In this document: positions 49,616 to 58,854 of the stretch, piece by piece
Layout: each line of letters opens with the position of its first letter
How positions within the stretch are numbered: the stretch's first letter is position 1
Assembly: GCF_017309955.1 (NCBI RefSeq)
Contig: NZ_CP021249.1
Coordinates: forward strand, 190,798 to 254,797
DNA from: Novosphingobium sp. KA1
GTDB lineage: Bacteria > Pseudomonadota > Alphaproteobacteria > Sphingomonadales > Sphingomonadaceae
Length of the DNA stretch: 64,000 nucleotides
Direction of reading: 5' to 3'
Translations under genes and position numbers: made by a program
The notes under the pieces: model-generated
The model's database searches: none
Seen by the model: only the letters and a program-made list of their open reading frames with translations
Told to the model about the DNA's origin: nothing

Positions 49616-51103
49616 ATGGTCGACATGAGTAAGAGTTTAGATCTAAATTTCAATCAGTTGGGATTGCGTGGCCTGTTCTACGGTGGAGGTTGGCACAAAC
49701 CTGTGGCGGTCGGATATGCGCCGACGCTGTCTCCCGGTTCCGGCCGGAGTATCTGTGACGTCGCTCAAGCGACGGCGCCTGATGTGGACGCTGCAGTTGC
49801 CGCGGCACGATCCGCTTTTCCGGCGTGGCAGGCGGTTTTGCCGCTCGAACGGGCAAGAATACTGCGGTCAATAGCGGACGTCATTCGGCGGCATTCGCGA
49901 GAACTGGTCGAAATCGACGCGGAAAATTGTGGCAACCCGGTATCCGAATTAATGGGGGATGCCGCGACGGCGATTGCCATGCTCGAGTTCTTTGCCGGTC
50001 TCGTTACCGAGATGAAGGGACAATCGATTCCGTCTGGTCCAAACGCGGTTAATTTTAGCCTGCGTCAACCCATGGGCGTAGTCGCACGGATTCTGGCCTT
50101 CAATCATCCCTTCATGTTCTGCGCGGCGAAAATTGCCGCGCCGCTGGCAGCCGGGAACACGGTGATTGTGAAGCCGCCGGAACAGGCCCCGCTGTCCGCG
50201 CTGCGTCTGGCCGAACTTCTCGAGGACGTTTTGCCACCGGGCGTTTTCAATGTTCTCCCAGGGGGGAGCGAAGCGGGGTCGGCTCTTGCCGAACACCCGC
50301 ATGTCGCAAAAGTGTCGGTGATTGGCAGCGTAGCCGCAGGACGCAATGTCATGCGGGCGGCAAGCGAGACGATAAAGCCAGTCCTGTTGGAACTGGGTGG
50401 AAAGAACGCGTTGATCGCGTTCCCGGACGCCGATCCGGAAGCGGTCGCCGATGCGATGGTCCAGGGGATGAATTTTGGCTGGTGCGGGCAATCGTGCGGA
50501 TCGACCAGCCGAGCCTACGTCCAGGAAGCGATCTACGAGACCGTATTGGGGCTGCTGCCAGACCGGATCGGGCGCTACAAGCCAGGTGTGCCTACCGATC
50601 CCGGCACGACCATGGGGGCACTGATCAGCGAGAATCACCTGGACCGCGTTCTCGACTACATCGCTTCCGCGAAGGCGGAAGGAGCCCGTCTGCTGACCGG
50701 CGGCGGGCGTCCATCGGACCCGGTCCTGTCCGGCGGCTACTACCTCGAACCGACGGTCTTCTGCGACGTCACCTCCTCGATGCGGATCGCACGGGAGGAA
50801 ATATTCGGCCCGGTCCTCTCGGTACTCAAATGGACCGATGAGCAAGAAATGCTGGCGCAGGTCAACGCGCTGGACTTCGGTCTGACCTGTTCGATCTGGA
50901 GTCGCGATATCGATGCCGCTTGCCGAACCGCCTTGGCGGTGGAAGCCGGCTTCGTCTGGATCAACGAGGTTTCGAAGCATTACCTCGGTGCGCCGTATGG
51001 CGGGGTGAAACAATCGGGTATCGGCAGGGAAGAATGCCTCGACGAACTCATCAGCTTCACGCAGGAAAAGAACATTCACATACGCATTTCGCCTGCATCG
51101 TAA
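49616..51103 (+). CDS. Aldehyde dehydrogenase (NAD(P)-dependent)
   Basis: 495 residues. Catalytic Glu in LLELGGKNAL near 260 and Cys in GQSCGSTSR near 294, plus EEIFGPVLSV. Start is the ATG at 49616; another ATG three codons later is equally possible. It would oxidise an aldehyde formed in the pathway, plausibly the product of the ThDP decarboxylase encoded 55 bp downstream. Confidence 0.88.
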   Translation: MVDMSKSLDLNFNQLGLRGLFYGGGWHKPVAVGYAPTLSPGSGRSICDVAQATAPDVDAAVAAARSAFPAWQAVLPLERARILRSIADVIRRHSRELVEIDAENCGNPVSELMGDAATAIAMLEFFAGLVTEMKGQSIPSGPNAVNFSLRQPMGVVARILAFNHPFMFCAAKIAAPLAAGNTVIVKPPEQAPLSALRLAELLEDVLPPGVFNVLPGGSEAGSALAEHPHVAKVSVIGSVAAGRNVMRAASETIKPVLLELGGKNALIAFPDADPEAVADAMVQGMNFGWCGQSCGSTSRAYVQEAIYETVLGLLPDRIGRYKPGVPTDPGTTMGALISENHLDRVLDYIASAKAEGARLLTGGGRPSDPVLSGGYYLEPTVFCDVTSSMRIAREEIFGPVLSVLKWTDEQEMLAQVNALDFGLTCSIWSRDIDAACRTALAVEAGFVWINEVSKHYLGAPYGGVKQSGIGREECLDELISFTQEKNIHIRISPAS

Positions 51104-51158
51104 TCAGGCGCGGCAACAAACGTATTTGTGAATAGATCATTTTCGGGAAAATAATTTC

Positions 51159-52922
51159 ATGTCGGTAGAAAAACCCACTCCCTTCCATTCGAGTGAAGCG
51201 CAATTCGGCTCCGACGTCATTGCGGAAACGCTGCGTGATGCAGGCATCCCCTATATCGCTCTCAATCCGGGAGCCAGTTTTCGCGGGCTGCATGACAGTC
51301 TGGTAAATTACCTTGGCAACGAGCGGCCGAGCATGCTGCTTTGCCTCCATGAGGAGCACGCGGTTGCCATTGCCCATGGCTATGCAAAGGTTACGGGCCG
51401 CACGATGGCGGCAGCCGTGCATTCGAACGTAGGCCTGTTTCATGCGACGATGGCAATGTTCAACGCCTGGTGCGATCGCATGCCCGTGGTGGTCGTCGGT
51501 GCGACCGGTCCGGTCGACGCGGCCAAACGGCGTCCGTGGATAGACTGGATTCACACCGCCCGGGACCAGGGCGCGATCGTGCGCCCATACGTTAAATGGG
51601 ACGATCAGCCTGCATCCGTTGCGGCTGCGCGGGAGTCGGTCGTTCGAGCAATCCAGGTGGCGCAGACTTATCCGCAGGGGCCGGTCTATGTGAATTTCGA
51701 TTCCGAGGTACAGGAAACGCGGCTTGGAGAGGCTCTACCTTCCCTGAACCTCGCGCGAATGATGCCTTCGGTTGCGAACGGCCCTTGTATGGAGGCTGTC
51801 AGCAAGGCCGTTGCGGCCCTCGAAGGAGCTGAGCGCCCTGTGGTGATGATCGGCCGGGTCTCGCGCGATGCGTCCGCCTGGAAAGATCGCATCGCTCTTG
51901 CCGAGGCGCTGGGCGCTAAAGTCGTCACGGATCTGAAGGTCGCCGCAGCCTTTCCGACCGAGCACCCATTGCACGTCGGCACGCCCGCCTACTTCGCCGA
52001 TGCCGAAACGATGGCTGCATTGAGGGACGCGGACGTTATCCTGAGCCTGGACTGGGTGGATCTCGCCGGCACGATGAAGATGAGTATCGGCGACGCGGAA
52101 TATCCGACCGTGATCCATGCTTCGCTCGATCATGTCCTGCACAACGGTTGGAGCATGGATCATCAGGCACTGCCACTGGTCGATGTGGCGTTCGCCTGTA
52201 GCCCGGATTCCGCTGTCGCCTCCATCCTCAAAAAGCTCAAGAAGACGAGTTCGGCCTCCCATGCTATGGAAGCCGCGCCGATCCCCGACGTGGAATTGTC
52301 CGGACCGATTTCGGTGGACGGGCTGGGTATCGCCCTGCGGCACGCATCCCAGGGACATCCCGTATCGCTTCTCCATGTCCCACTTTCCTGGAATGCGGCG
52401 ATCTGGCCGCTGCGCGGTCCATACGATTTCCTCGGTTCCGATGGGGGCGGTGGTATCGGGGGCGGGCCGGGCATTGCGGTCGGTTCGGCTCTGGCCCTGC
52501 GCGATTGCCTGCCCGAGATGCTGCCGATCGCCATTTGCGGCGACGGCGATTTCATCATGGGGGCCACCGCGATCTGGACTGCCGTGCACTATCGCGTGCC
52601 GCTGCTGGTCGTGGTCGCCAACAACCAGTCGTTCTATAACGATGAACTGCACCAGGAGAGAGTCGCACGCATCCGCGGGCGCCCGGTGGAGAACAAGTGG
52701 ATCGGCCAGCGAATGATCGATCCGGAAATCAACATCGGCGAACTGGCGAGCGCTCAAGGTGCAGTGGCATTCGGCCCGGTTCACGACGGAGCGGAGCTTA
52801 ACGATGTCTTCCGCAGGGCCATCGCCGAGGTCAGGTCCGGCCGCGTGGCGGTCGTCGATGTGCGGGTGCGCCCCGGATACAATCCGAACATGGCATCGGC
52901 CCTCACGCGGGACGGGAAATAG
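51159..52922 (+). CDS. Thiamine-diphosphate enzyme (2-oxoacid decarboxylase/acetolactate synthase-like)
   Basis: 587 residues in three domains. The Pyr domain holds the catalytic Glu in CLHEEHAVAIAHGYAK near residue 66. The central domain runs about 195-340. The PP domain has the ThDP/Mg motif GDGDFIMG ... VVANNQSFYND near 461-491. The family includes benzoylformate and phenylpyruvate decarboxylases as well as C-C ligases. Coupled to an aldehyde dehydrogenase, decarboxylation of an aryl 2-oxoacid is the simplest reading. The real substrate is unknown. Confidence 0.82.
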   Translation: MSVEKPTPFHSSEAQFGSDVIAETLRDAGIPYIALNPGASFRGLHDSLVNYLGNERPSMLLCLHEEHAVAIAHGYAKVTGRTMAAAVHSNVGLFHATMAMFNAWCDRMPVVVVGATGPVDAAKRRPWIDWIHTARDQGAIVRPYVKWDDQPASVAAARESVVRAIQVAQTYPQGPVYVNFDSEVQETRLGEALPSLNLARMMPSVANGPCMEAVSKAVAALEGAERPVVMIGRVSRDASAWKDRIALAEALGAKVVTDLKVAAAFPTEHPLHVGTPAYFADAETMAALRDADVILSLDWVDLAGTMKMSIGDAEYPTVIHASLDHVLHNGWSMDHQALPLVDVAFACSPDSAVASILKKLKKTSSASHAMEAAPIPDVELSGPISVDGLGIALRHASQGHPVSLLHVPLSWNAAIWPLRGPYDFLGSDGGGGIGGGPGIAVGSALALRDCLPEMLPIAICGDGDFIMGATAIWTAVHYRVPLLVVVANNQSFYNDELHQERVARIRGRPVENKWIGQRMIDPEINIGELASAQGAVAFGPVHDGAELNDVFRRAIAEVRSGRVAVVDVRVRPGYNPNMASALTRDGK

Positions 52923-53243
52923 CGCCTGCTTTTCCGAAGCCCCGGCGCACCCGCCCAAATCACGCCACGCATACTCTGCTCGTTCGTGCTGAGGAAGGCC
53001 GAGAGTGGAGGTCGAGGGCCTGTCTCGAAGCCCCGGGCGTGGCGCGAGGCCCTTCGACACGGTGTTTCAGCCTTCAACTTCAACACCTACTCAGGGCAGA
53101 CGAAGCAGCTGGACACCTCGAAGAACCGTCTGATTTCGGCATGATGGCGACGTGAAGGCGCGCGAGTGGATGGTGAGCCCCGGTTTCGGGGGCTGATCCG
53201 CTGATTTCCGTGTCGGAACCGACTGCAGGGGCTGGCTTTTGCG
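52923..53243. other. Non-coding region after the ThDP gene
   Basis: 321 bp with no supported gene. It includes an imperfect inverted stretch (about 53019-53062) that may act as terminator, and what should be the outer end of the IS5 remnant. Confidence 0.4.
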
Positions 53244-53567
53244 TCATGCGGGCGCAGGACGCCCCTCAAGCCAGGCAAGACGCTGGAAGTTATAGGCCAG
53301 GTTCGCCATTCCGATCTTGATGCGGGCTCGCGCGATGCCCTTGGCGAGGAATGCTTCGTTCTTCTTCGACCGGTAGGCCGTATCGGCCCAGATCCCCGAG
53401 CCGGTGTTGTCCTTGCTGACCACGTCAGGCAGCCGGGCACCGTCATGGGCATTGGCGGCACTGGCATGGCCATGGGTGCGGTCGATGCCTATATGGTTCT
53501 TGTAGCCGAACATCGGGATGGCGAGGTCGACCGGCTTCGCCGCCTTGGAAGCGGCGCCCTCCTTCAC
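53244..53567 (-). pseudogene. IS5-family transposase remnant
   Basis: Retains FGYKNHIGIDRTHGH, ADTAYRSKKNEAFL and IKIGMANLAYNFQRLAWLE of IS5 transposases. The N-terminal half is gone at the IS66 side, and about 50 residues, including the segment with the catalytic Glu, are missing in frame between EAFLAKG and ARARIK. Not active. Confidence 0.78.
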
Positions 53568-53658
53568 TTGGCCTTGGTGTACTTGACGCGTAAGCGGTAA
53601 AAATCCCCCACGTAGTGGTGGAGCGGCCGTGGCGGGTTTGACCCTGTAATTTCGGCGA

Positions 53659-55272
53659 TCAAGCGGCGGTGGCGATGTTGCTCATTTCGAACATGGTTTG
53701 TCCGGCGTGTGTATCGATCCAGTTGTATGGGAGCAGGTCGTCGATTGGATCGGTGTCGGATCGGGTGATGATCCGGGAGAGCGCATCGGAGAGATAAGCG
53801 TAGGGCTCGATGTCCAGCATCTTGCAGGTTTCGACCAGTGAGGCGATCGCCGCCCAGTTTTCGGCGCCGAGCTGGTGACCGGCGAACAACGCATTTTTTC
53901 TCTGGAGAGTCACCGGCCTGATGGCCCGTTCGGCGGAGTTGTTGTCGAGTTCGATCCGGCCGTCGTAGAGGAAGCGGGTGAAGCCACCCCAGCGCTTCAG
54001 TGCATATTTCATTGCATCGCTCGTCGCCGAGCCGGCCATGATGCGGGGACTGGTGGCGACGAACCAGGCGTGGAGCTTGTCGACCAGCGGACGGCTTCGC
54101 TCCTGTCGGACAGCGAGGCGCTCCTCGGCCGGATACCCTCGGACTTCCTTCTCGATGGAGTAGATTCTGGCGATGCGCTGCAATGCATCCTGCGCTATCG
54201 GAGCATCGCTGCCCGCATCCATAAACTTGCGGCGCAGATGGGCCCAGCAGTAGGATTTCTCGACGCCAGCATTGGCGCTGACGTCCTTGCCGAACTGGTC
54301 GTAGGCTTGCCAGGCATCGACCTGCAGGATGCCCTGGTAGGTTCCGAGCAACTGTTTGGCCCACATCTTTCCGCGACCCGGCAGGTAGGTGTAGAGCGCC
54401 AGCGGCGGATCGGCACCGCCATGGGCCCGGTCGTCACAGACGATGACCCACATGTAGCCGGTTTTGGTCTTGCCGGTTCCCGGCGCCAGCACCTTGACGG
54501 TGGTTTCGTCGACGAACAGCCGTGATCGGACAAGCGCATCCACGCGCATCCGGTTGACGATCGGCATCAGCGCCGCGATGCCCCGGCCGACCCAGTTGGC
54601 CAGCGTGGCGCGGCTGATCTCGATGCCCTGCCGCGCGAAGATCTTCGACTGACGGTAAAGCGGAAGGTGATCGCAGTATTTGTTGATGAGCACATTCGCG
54701 ATCAGTGCCTCGGTGGGCAAGCCGCCGGGCACCACATGTGCCGGTGCCGACGCCTGGTGTACGCCGTCGGTGCAGCAGCGGCAGGCATAGCGCGGCCGGA
54801 TCGTCACCATGACGCGGTGTTGCGCCGGGATGATGTCGAGCCGCTCGCAGCGGTCCTCCCCGATTCTGTGCAGCGCGCCGCCGCAGGCGCATTCCAGGTT
54901 GTCGGGCTCGATCACCACCTCGAAGCGCGGCAGATGCGCCGGCAGCGATGCCCGCTCCGCGCCGGCAGGCCGCCGCTTGCGAGGCCTGAGGCCATAACGC
55001 TCGGTTTCCTCATCCGTCTTGTCCTGCAGGCCCTGGGCTTCGCCAAGGGCGACTGCCTGGTCTTCCAGCGCCAGGGCGAGCTGATCGGCGGACAGCTTTT
55101 CAGAGCGCTTGCCGAAGGTCGTGCGGTTGATCAGCTTGAGGATATGCTCGAGCCGCGCCGTGCGGGCGCGCTCGGCCAGCAGCATCGCCTTGAGCTGCTC
55201 GACGTCGTCGGGAAGCTCGTCGTATCCGGCCTCTGCGCCAGGTCCGACAGGGGGTTCAGGATGCGCCGCCAC
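53659..55272 (-). CDS. tnpC: IS66 transposase TnpC
   Basis: 537 residues. N-terminal coiled coil and LINRTTFGKRSEKLS, a zinc-binding region with CACGG and CRCC near 135-170, and the DDE domain with LFVDETTVKVL, VDAWQAYDQFG and LDNNSAERAIRP. Full length, so likely active. Together with TnpA and TnpB it moves the element. Confidence 0.92.
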   Translation of the reverse strand: MAAHPEPPVGPGAEAGYDELPDDVEQLKAMLLAERARTARLEHILKLINRTTFGKRSEKLSADQLALALEDQAVALGEAQGLQDKTDEETERYGLRPRKRRPAGAERASLPAHLPRFEVVIEPDNLECACGGALHRIGEDRCERLDIIPAQHRVMVTIRPRYACRCCTDGVHQASAPAHVVPGGLPTEALIANVLINKYCDHLPLYRQSKIFARQGIEISRATLANWVGRGIAALMPIVNRMRVDALVRSRLFVDETTVKVLAPGTGKTKTGYMWVIVCDDRAHGGADPPLALYTYLPGRGKMWAKQLLGTYQGILQVDAWQAYDQFGKDVSANAGVEKSYCWAHLRRKFMDAGSDAPIAQDALQRIARIYSIEKEVRGYPAEERLAVRQERSRPLVDKLHAWFVATSPRIMAGSATSDAMKYALKRWGGFTRFLYDGRIELDNNSAERAIRPVTLQRKNALFAGHQLGAENWAAIASLVETCKMLDIEPYAYLSDALSRIITRSDTDPIDDLLPYNWIDTHAGQTMFEMSNIATAA

Positions 55273-55339
55273 GCCCGTATCCTAACGGATTTTGCGCCGC
55301 CAGAAACGGCCTTGCGCCAAGCGGATTCAGGCATGCGAC

Positions 55340-55693
55340 CTACTGCGCATGTAACGGTTTGGGCACTCGCGGAACATGCACGCGCGACCAGTCCAACCCT
55401 TCGATCAGCGCCGAGGCTTGCGCCGCCGACAGCTTCATCACCCCGTCTCCCGGGCGTGGCCAACGGAACTTTCCATCGTGCAGGCGCTTCGTCACCAGCA
55501 CCAGCCCGGTTCCGTCCCAGACCAGGAGCTTTATCCGGTCCGCCCTGCGCGCCCGGAAGATAAACAGCATGCCAGAGAAAGGATCGAGTCTGAGCTCGCG
55601 CTCGACCAGCGAGGCGAGGCCCACCATTCCTTTCCTGAAGTCTACGGGCTGCGTCGCAACCAGCACCTTTAAGGGGCCAGGCGGGATGATCAC
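55340..55693 (-). CDS. tnpB: IS66 accessory protein TnpB
   Basis: 117 residues from a GTG overlapping the tnpA stop (GTGA). Signature VDFRKGMVGLASLVE and FIFRARRADRIKLLVWDGTGLVLVTKRL. Needed for IS66 transposition; function not known in detail. Confidence 0.92.
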   Translation of the reverse strand: MIIPPGPLKVLVATQPVDFRKGMVGLASLVERELRLDPFSGMLFIFRARRADRIKLLVWDGTGLVLVTKRLHDGKFRWPRPGDGVMKLSAAQASALIEGLDWSRVHVPRVPKPLHAQ

Positions 55694-56109
55694 GCGCTCA
55701 CCTGCACGGCCAGCAGCACCCGCTCGATATGATCGGCGCTCACGTCGTCGGGCACGCGGATCACCAAGCCGCCGGTCTCGATGACGATCTGTCCGCTCAC
55801 CGATTGCGGCGGCGGGCCGGGCAATGCGCCAGCATTCTCCCTCTCGACCATCGCCGGAACGAAACTCATGGCCTCCGCCCGTTCCCGCAATCCTCGACGC
55901 CATGTGTACAGCTGCTGCGGAAACAGCCCGTGTCGGCGCGCCACCGCCGACACATTCGCTCCAGGCTCCAGGCTCTCCGCAATAATCCGCGCCCGGGCCT
56001 CCGGTGTCCACCGGCGCTTGCCACCGGCGGTTTCGATCACATCAAGCCGTTCCGCACGGCCCGGCACGCTCGTTTCGACACTCGTTTCGAAATCAGTTTC
56101 ATCACTCAC
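55690..56109 (-). CDS. tnpA: IS66 accessory protein TnpA
   Basis: 139 residues with an IS3/IS66-type HTH (RRWTPEARARIIAESLEPGANVSAVARRHGL then QQLYTWRRGLRE). First gene of the IS66 operon, 55 bp inside the right end. Confidence 0.9.
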   Translation of the reverse strand: MSDETDFETSVETSVPGRAERLDVIETAGGKRRWTPEARARIIAESLEPGANVSAVARRHGLFPQQLYTWRRGLRERAEAMSFVPAMVERENAGALPGPPPQSVSGQIVIETGGLVIRVPDDVSADHIERVLLAVQVSA

Positions 56110-56186
56110 CGGTCACCTCGCCGTCCATCGCGGCGAAACTACCAAACTCGGACAATCTGAAAATGTGGGGGAGGTTTACCGCTTAC

Positions 56187-56378
56187 GATCAGATTACCGA
56201 TGGACTAAATAAACTGCACGTCGCGATGCGGCGATCGGGAGTGAGCGATAAACTCGCCGTCATGGCCCGTTGCTCTATCGTGGGGCACATCATAGCAAAG
56301 TCGCCGTATGGGGATCGATCGCAGCCGCTGCGCGGCGTAGATACGTTCTTCAATAATGAACCTCTAGAAGGCGGTGAG
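56187..56378. other. Upstream region of the DarT cassette
   Basis: 192 bp between the IS66 end and the Sel1 gene. A frame in phase with the Sel1 gene is open through it, so the protein could have a longer native N-terminus cut by IS66; no start with a good ribosome binding site is seen before 56379. The promoter of the cassette should be here. Confidence 0.35.
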
Positions 56379-56810
56379 ATGTTTGGAATTTTTGGCCAAA
56401 AACCGAAGGACGGACCTCCCAACAGCGTTGGTGAGGCCAAGAAGCTTATAGAACGTCTCGGCCAATCTCGTGGTGGCGAAATCATCAGAGCCGGGGCGCT
56501 GGCTGGAAATGTGTTCTGCCAGATATTCTTGTCCCAAGCCGGGCTTTCTATTCCGAAGGAACGGAGAAATGACAAACTCCAGCATGACTTGGTGATGTTT
56601 ACCGAAATGGCGGCCAAGTCCGGTGACGCGGGGTCTCAGTTTAACCTGGGTAAACTGTATATGGACAAGATTGATGCCAGCGCTGAATATCTCGATCAAG
56701 ACGATATAGATAATATAAAACAAGCGAAGTATTGGTACGGAATGGCTTCAAGGCAAGGCCTGCCTGAGGCTATCAGATCTCTGAAAAACCTAGAAGTATT
56801 TGACTTTTGA
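56379..56810 (+). CDS. Sel1-repeat protein
   Basis: 143 residues from the ATG with AAGGCGG upstream. The C-terminal half shows Sel1-like helical repeats: SGDAGSQFNLGKLYMDK and QAKYWYGMASRQGLPEAIRSL. The first half (SVGEAKKLIERLGQS) is unassigned. Codon use is more AT-rich than the catabolic genes. It is 20 bp upstream of the membrane protein gene and co-directional with the DarT-like gene, so it may be part of the same system. Confidence 0.65.
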   Translation: MFGIFGQKPKDGPPNSVGEAKKLIERLGQSRGGEIIRAGALAGNVFCQIFLSQAGLSIPKERRNDKLQHDLVMFTEMAAKSGDAGSQFNLGKLYMDKIDASAEYLDQDDIDNIKQAKYWYGMASRQGLPEAIRSLKNLEVFDF

Positions 56811-56830
56811 AAACTTAAAGGGGTGATTTA

Positions 56831-57115
56831 ATGGGTGCTGTAGCGGGAGGGCTAATTGTTATATACGTAATTGGTAAAATTACGGAATGGGCGGCATGGA
56901 AGCGAATTTTTGAGAGTTACAGATTAATGGTATGGGTGAGCTCCATAGCTGCTTTTGCAATAATCTTTGCTCTATGGTTTTCACAACGGAATAAGGTCTA
57001 CGCCTTTAATCCTGCAATGTTCATCGACTATGCAATCGCAGGTATCGTCTTGCCTATTATTAGAACTATCTGGCGGAATCGTAGGGAAGCGAAGGCAAAC
57101 CGTTCGGAGCGCTGA
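56831..57115 (+). CDS. Small membrane protein, unknown
   Basis: 94 residues, AAAGGGG 8 nt before the ATG. Three hydrophobic segments: about 3-20, 34-51 and 65-80, and a basic C-terminal tail (RNRREAKANRSER). No family recognised. Ends 2 bp before the TTG start of the DarT-like gene, so the two are probably translated together. Confidence 0.6.
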   Translation: MGAVAGGLIVIYVIGKITEWAAWKRIFESYRLMVWVSSIAAFAIIFALWFSQRNKVYAFNPAMFIDYAIAGIVLPIIRTIWRNRREAKANRSER

Positions 57116-57117
57116 AA

Positions 57118-57777
57118 TTGGCAAAGATCGGCTATCGAGATAAAATTCGAGAGATCGTCGCCTATCGTGGCATCGAGTACCTTTGCCATTTCACGCCAGC
57201 GCCCAATTTGCCCAACATCATAGCGCATGGTTTGCTATGTCGAGCTCACCTATCAACGGCCGGAATGCCCGCATACACCAGCATTGACCATCGCCTAGAT
57301 GGTGAAGACCAAGCCATCTCTGTTTCGATCTCCGCAATCAACCATAGAATGTTTGAAGCTAAGCGAGCAGCGTCGGGTCGAACTGACTGGATCGTCCTGT
57401 TTCTCTGCCCCAGCATCCTTTGGACGCATGAATGCCGTTTCTACGCTCGCAATGCTGCACGGCGTGAAATGCTCGATCACCGGGGCTTTCTGGGCGGTCC
57501 CTGGGCATTCAATAGGATGTTCTCGGAGTCATCTCATCCAAACGGGTTCACCGGATATTCTTATCGCGTGGATACCGGCATTGCCGATGCTCTTACGACT
57601 TACTCCGATGCGGAAATTCAGGTGCTCGAGCCGATTTCTCCCGAATATGTGATAGGAGCATGGGCCAATAATATGCCCCTCGCCGAAATTGCGCAGAGCT
57701 GTCTAAACCGACTAAGTGGCTCTGAGCGTGACGTTCAGGTGAGCAGCCCCCACCGGGTGGTCCGGGCTGATAGTTAG
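57118..57777 (+). CDS. darT: DarT-like DNA ADP-ribosyltransferase (DUF4433)
   Basis: 219 residues from a TTG with CGGAG 8 nt upstream. Family features: LCHFTPAPNLPNIIAHGLL (NAD-site His region), VSISAINHRMFEA, DWIVLFLCPSILW, ECRFYARNAA and the acidic YSDAEIQVLEPI that should contain the catalytic Glu. DarT enzymes put ADP-ribose on thymidine in single-stranded DNA and are neutralised by the macrodomain protein DarG, which is not present here. The last dozen or so codons (from VSSPHR) appear to come from an IS3 end, so the native C-terminus is altered. Confidence 0.72.
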   Translation: MAKIGYRDKIREIVAYRGIEYLCHFTPAPNLPNIIAHGLLCRAHLSTAGMPAYTSIDHRLDGEDQAISVSISAINHRMFEAKRAASGRTDWIVLFLCPSILWTHECRFYARNAARREMLDHRGFLGGPWAFNRMFSESSHPNGFTGYSYRVDTGIADALTTYSDAEIQVLEPISPEYVIGAWANNMPLAEIAQSCLNRLSGSERDVQVSSPHRVVRADS

Positions 57778-57912
57778 TGCATTGTTGTCTCGGCCGCCAT
57801 TGCCGGTCGGAGGTGGAGCGGAGCGGAACCGGAGACCGGCAATGGCGGTGTCGCCGCTTCCGGCGCCGGCGGGCGGTAGCCGAGGCTGCTGTGCGGCCGG
57901 ACGGTGTTGTAG
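57774..57912 (-). pseudogene. IS3 transposase OrfB, C-terminal piece
   Basis: Encodes TYNTVRPHSSLGYRPPAPEA, the conserved end of IS3-type OrfB, plus a 27-residue tail, stopping at 57774. The rest of the protein is encoded at 60472-61289. Its stop codon shares bases with the end of the DarT-like gene on the other strand. Confidence 0.85.
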
Positions 57913-58125
57913 GTGTCAACCGGCGCGCAAAACTGACCCCCTATCGGCGCCCAATATTGACCCCACCTTTCGGCAGCGCGGCGGTTATCCCGGTAGTCGA
58001 TAGGAGGGGCCCACGGACGACGACGCGCACCGTCAGGTGTGCTGGCGGCGGCGTCCGTGGGAGGTCCCTGTTGACCCACCGGGTTAACCGCCGGGGATGG
58101 GGGTCCGGGGGAAGGGGTTTTGGGC

Positions 58126-58854
58126 TCAGTTTCGGTTTTTGAACCGCCAGCTGTCGTTGCCTGTCTCGATGATGTCGCAATGGTGGGTGATGCGATCAAG
58201 GAGCGCGGTGGTCATCTTGGCGTCGTGGAAGACGCTCGGCCATTCGCCAAAGGCGAGATTGGTCGTGATGATCACCGAGGTCTTTTCGTAGAGCTTGCTG
58301 ATCAGGTGGAAGAGCATCTGGCCGCCGGAACGGGCGAACGGGAGATAGCCCAGTTCATCGAGCACAACGAGATCAAGCCGTGAGAGTTGAGCGGCAAGGC
58401 TTCCGGCTTTGCCCAGTCGTGCTTCTTCCTCAAGCCGGTTCACCAGATCAACCGTATTGAAGTATCGGCCTCTGGTGCCGGCGCGTACCACTGCGGCAGT
58501 GATGGCGAGCGCCAGGTGGGTCTTGCCCGTGCCCGTTCCACCTACCAGCACGATATTGCGCCGTTCCGGCAGGAAGGAGCCGGCGTGCAGGGAGCGGATC
58601 AGCCCTTCGTTGATCGGCGTTCCGTCGAACATGAACCCATCCAGGTCCTTGATTGCCGGAAGCTTCGCCGCGGTCATCCGGTAGCGGATCGACGCTGCCT
58701 CCCGATGTGCAGTCTCGGCACGCAGCAGGTCGGCCAGCATCTCCATGATCGTTCTGTCGCGGCGGATGCCATTGGTGACGGCATCATCGAAGGCAGTGAC
58801 CATGCCCTTGAGCCCCAGCCCCTTGAGGGCTGCCACAATCTCATGCCGCTGCAT
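58126..58854 (-). CDS. istB: IS21 helper ATPase IstB
   Basis: 242 residues from the ATG overlapping the istA stop. Walker [10 protein letters not shown], Walker [13 protein letters not shown], sensor TTNLAFGEW. It is the AAA+ regulator of the IstA transposase. Confidence 0.92.
   Translation of the reverse strand: MQRHEIVAALKGLGLKGMVTAFDDAVTNGIRRDRTIMEMLADLLRAETAHREAASIRYRMTAAKLPAIKDLDGFMFDGTPINEGLIRSLHAGSFLPERRNIVLVGGTGTGKTHLALAITAAVVRAGTRGRYFNTVDLVNRLEEEARLGKAGSLAAQLSRLDLVVLDELGYLPFARSGGQMLFHLISKLYEKTSVIITTNLAFGEWPSVFHDAKMTTALLDRITHHCDIIETGNDSWRFKNRN

Larger units (their letters stand above)
53590..56186. mobile_element. IS66-family element
   Basis: About 2.6 kb bounded by inverted ends GTAAGCGG(T)AAA...CCCCCAC (53590-53611) and its inverse (56165-56186), with a few mismatches. 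It contains tnpA, tnpB and tnpC on the minus strand. The 8 bp outside the ends (CTTGACGC and GATCAGAT) do not match, so the usual 8-bp target duplication is absent, and the IS5 remnant on the left does not resume on the right. Confidence 0.88.

Noticed and set aside
53019..53062. Strong terminator after the ThDP gene
   Set aside because: The inverted stretch is imperfect and lacks a T-run; kept only as a remark in the intergenic entry.
57778..58125. Hypothetical protein spanning the IS3/IS21 junction on the minus strand
   Set aside because: The frame joins IS21 terminal sequence to the IS3 OrfB tail; only the last part is real coding sequence.
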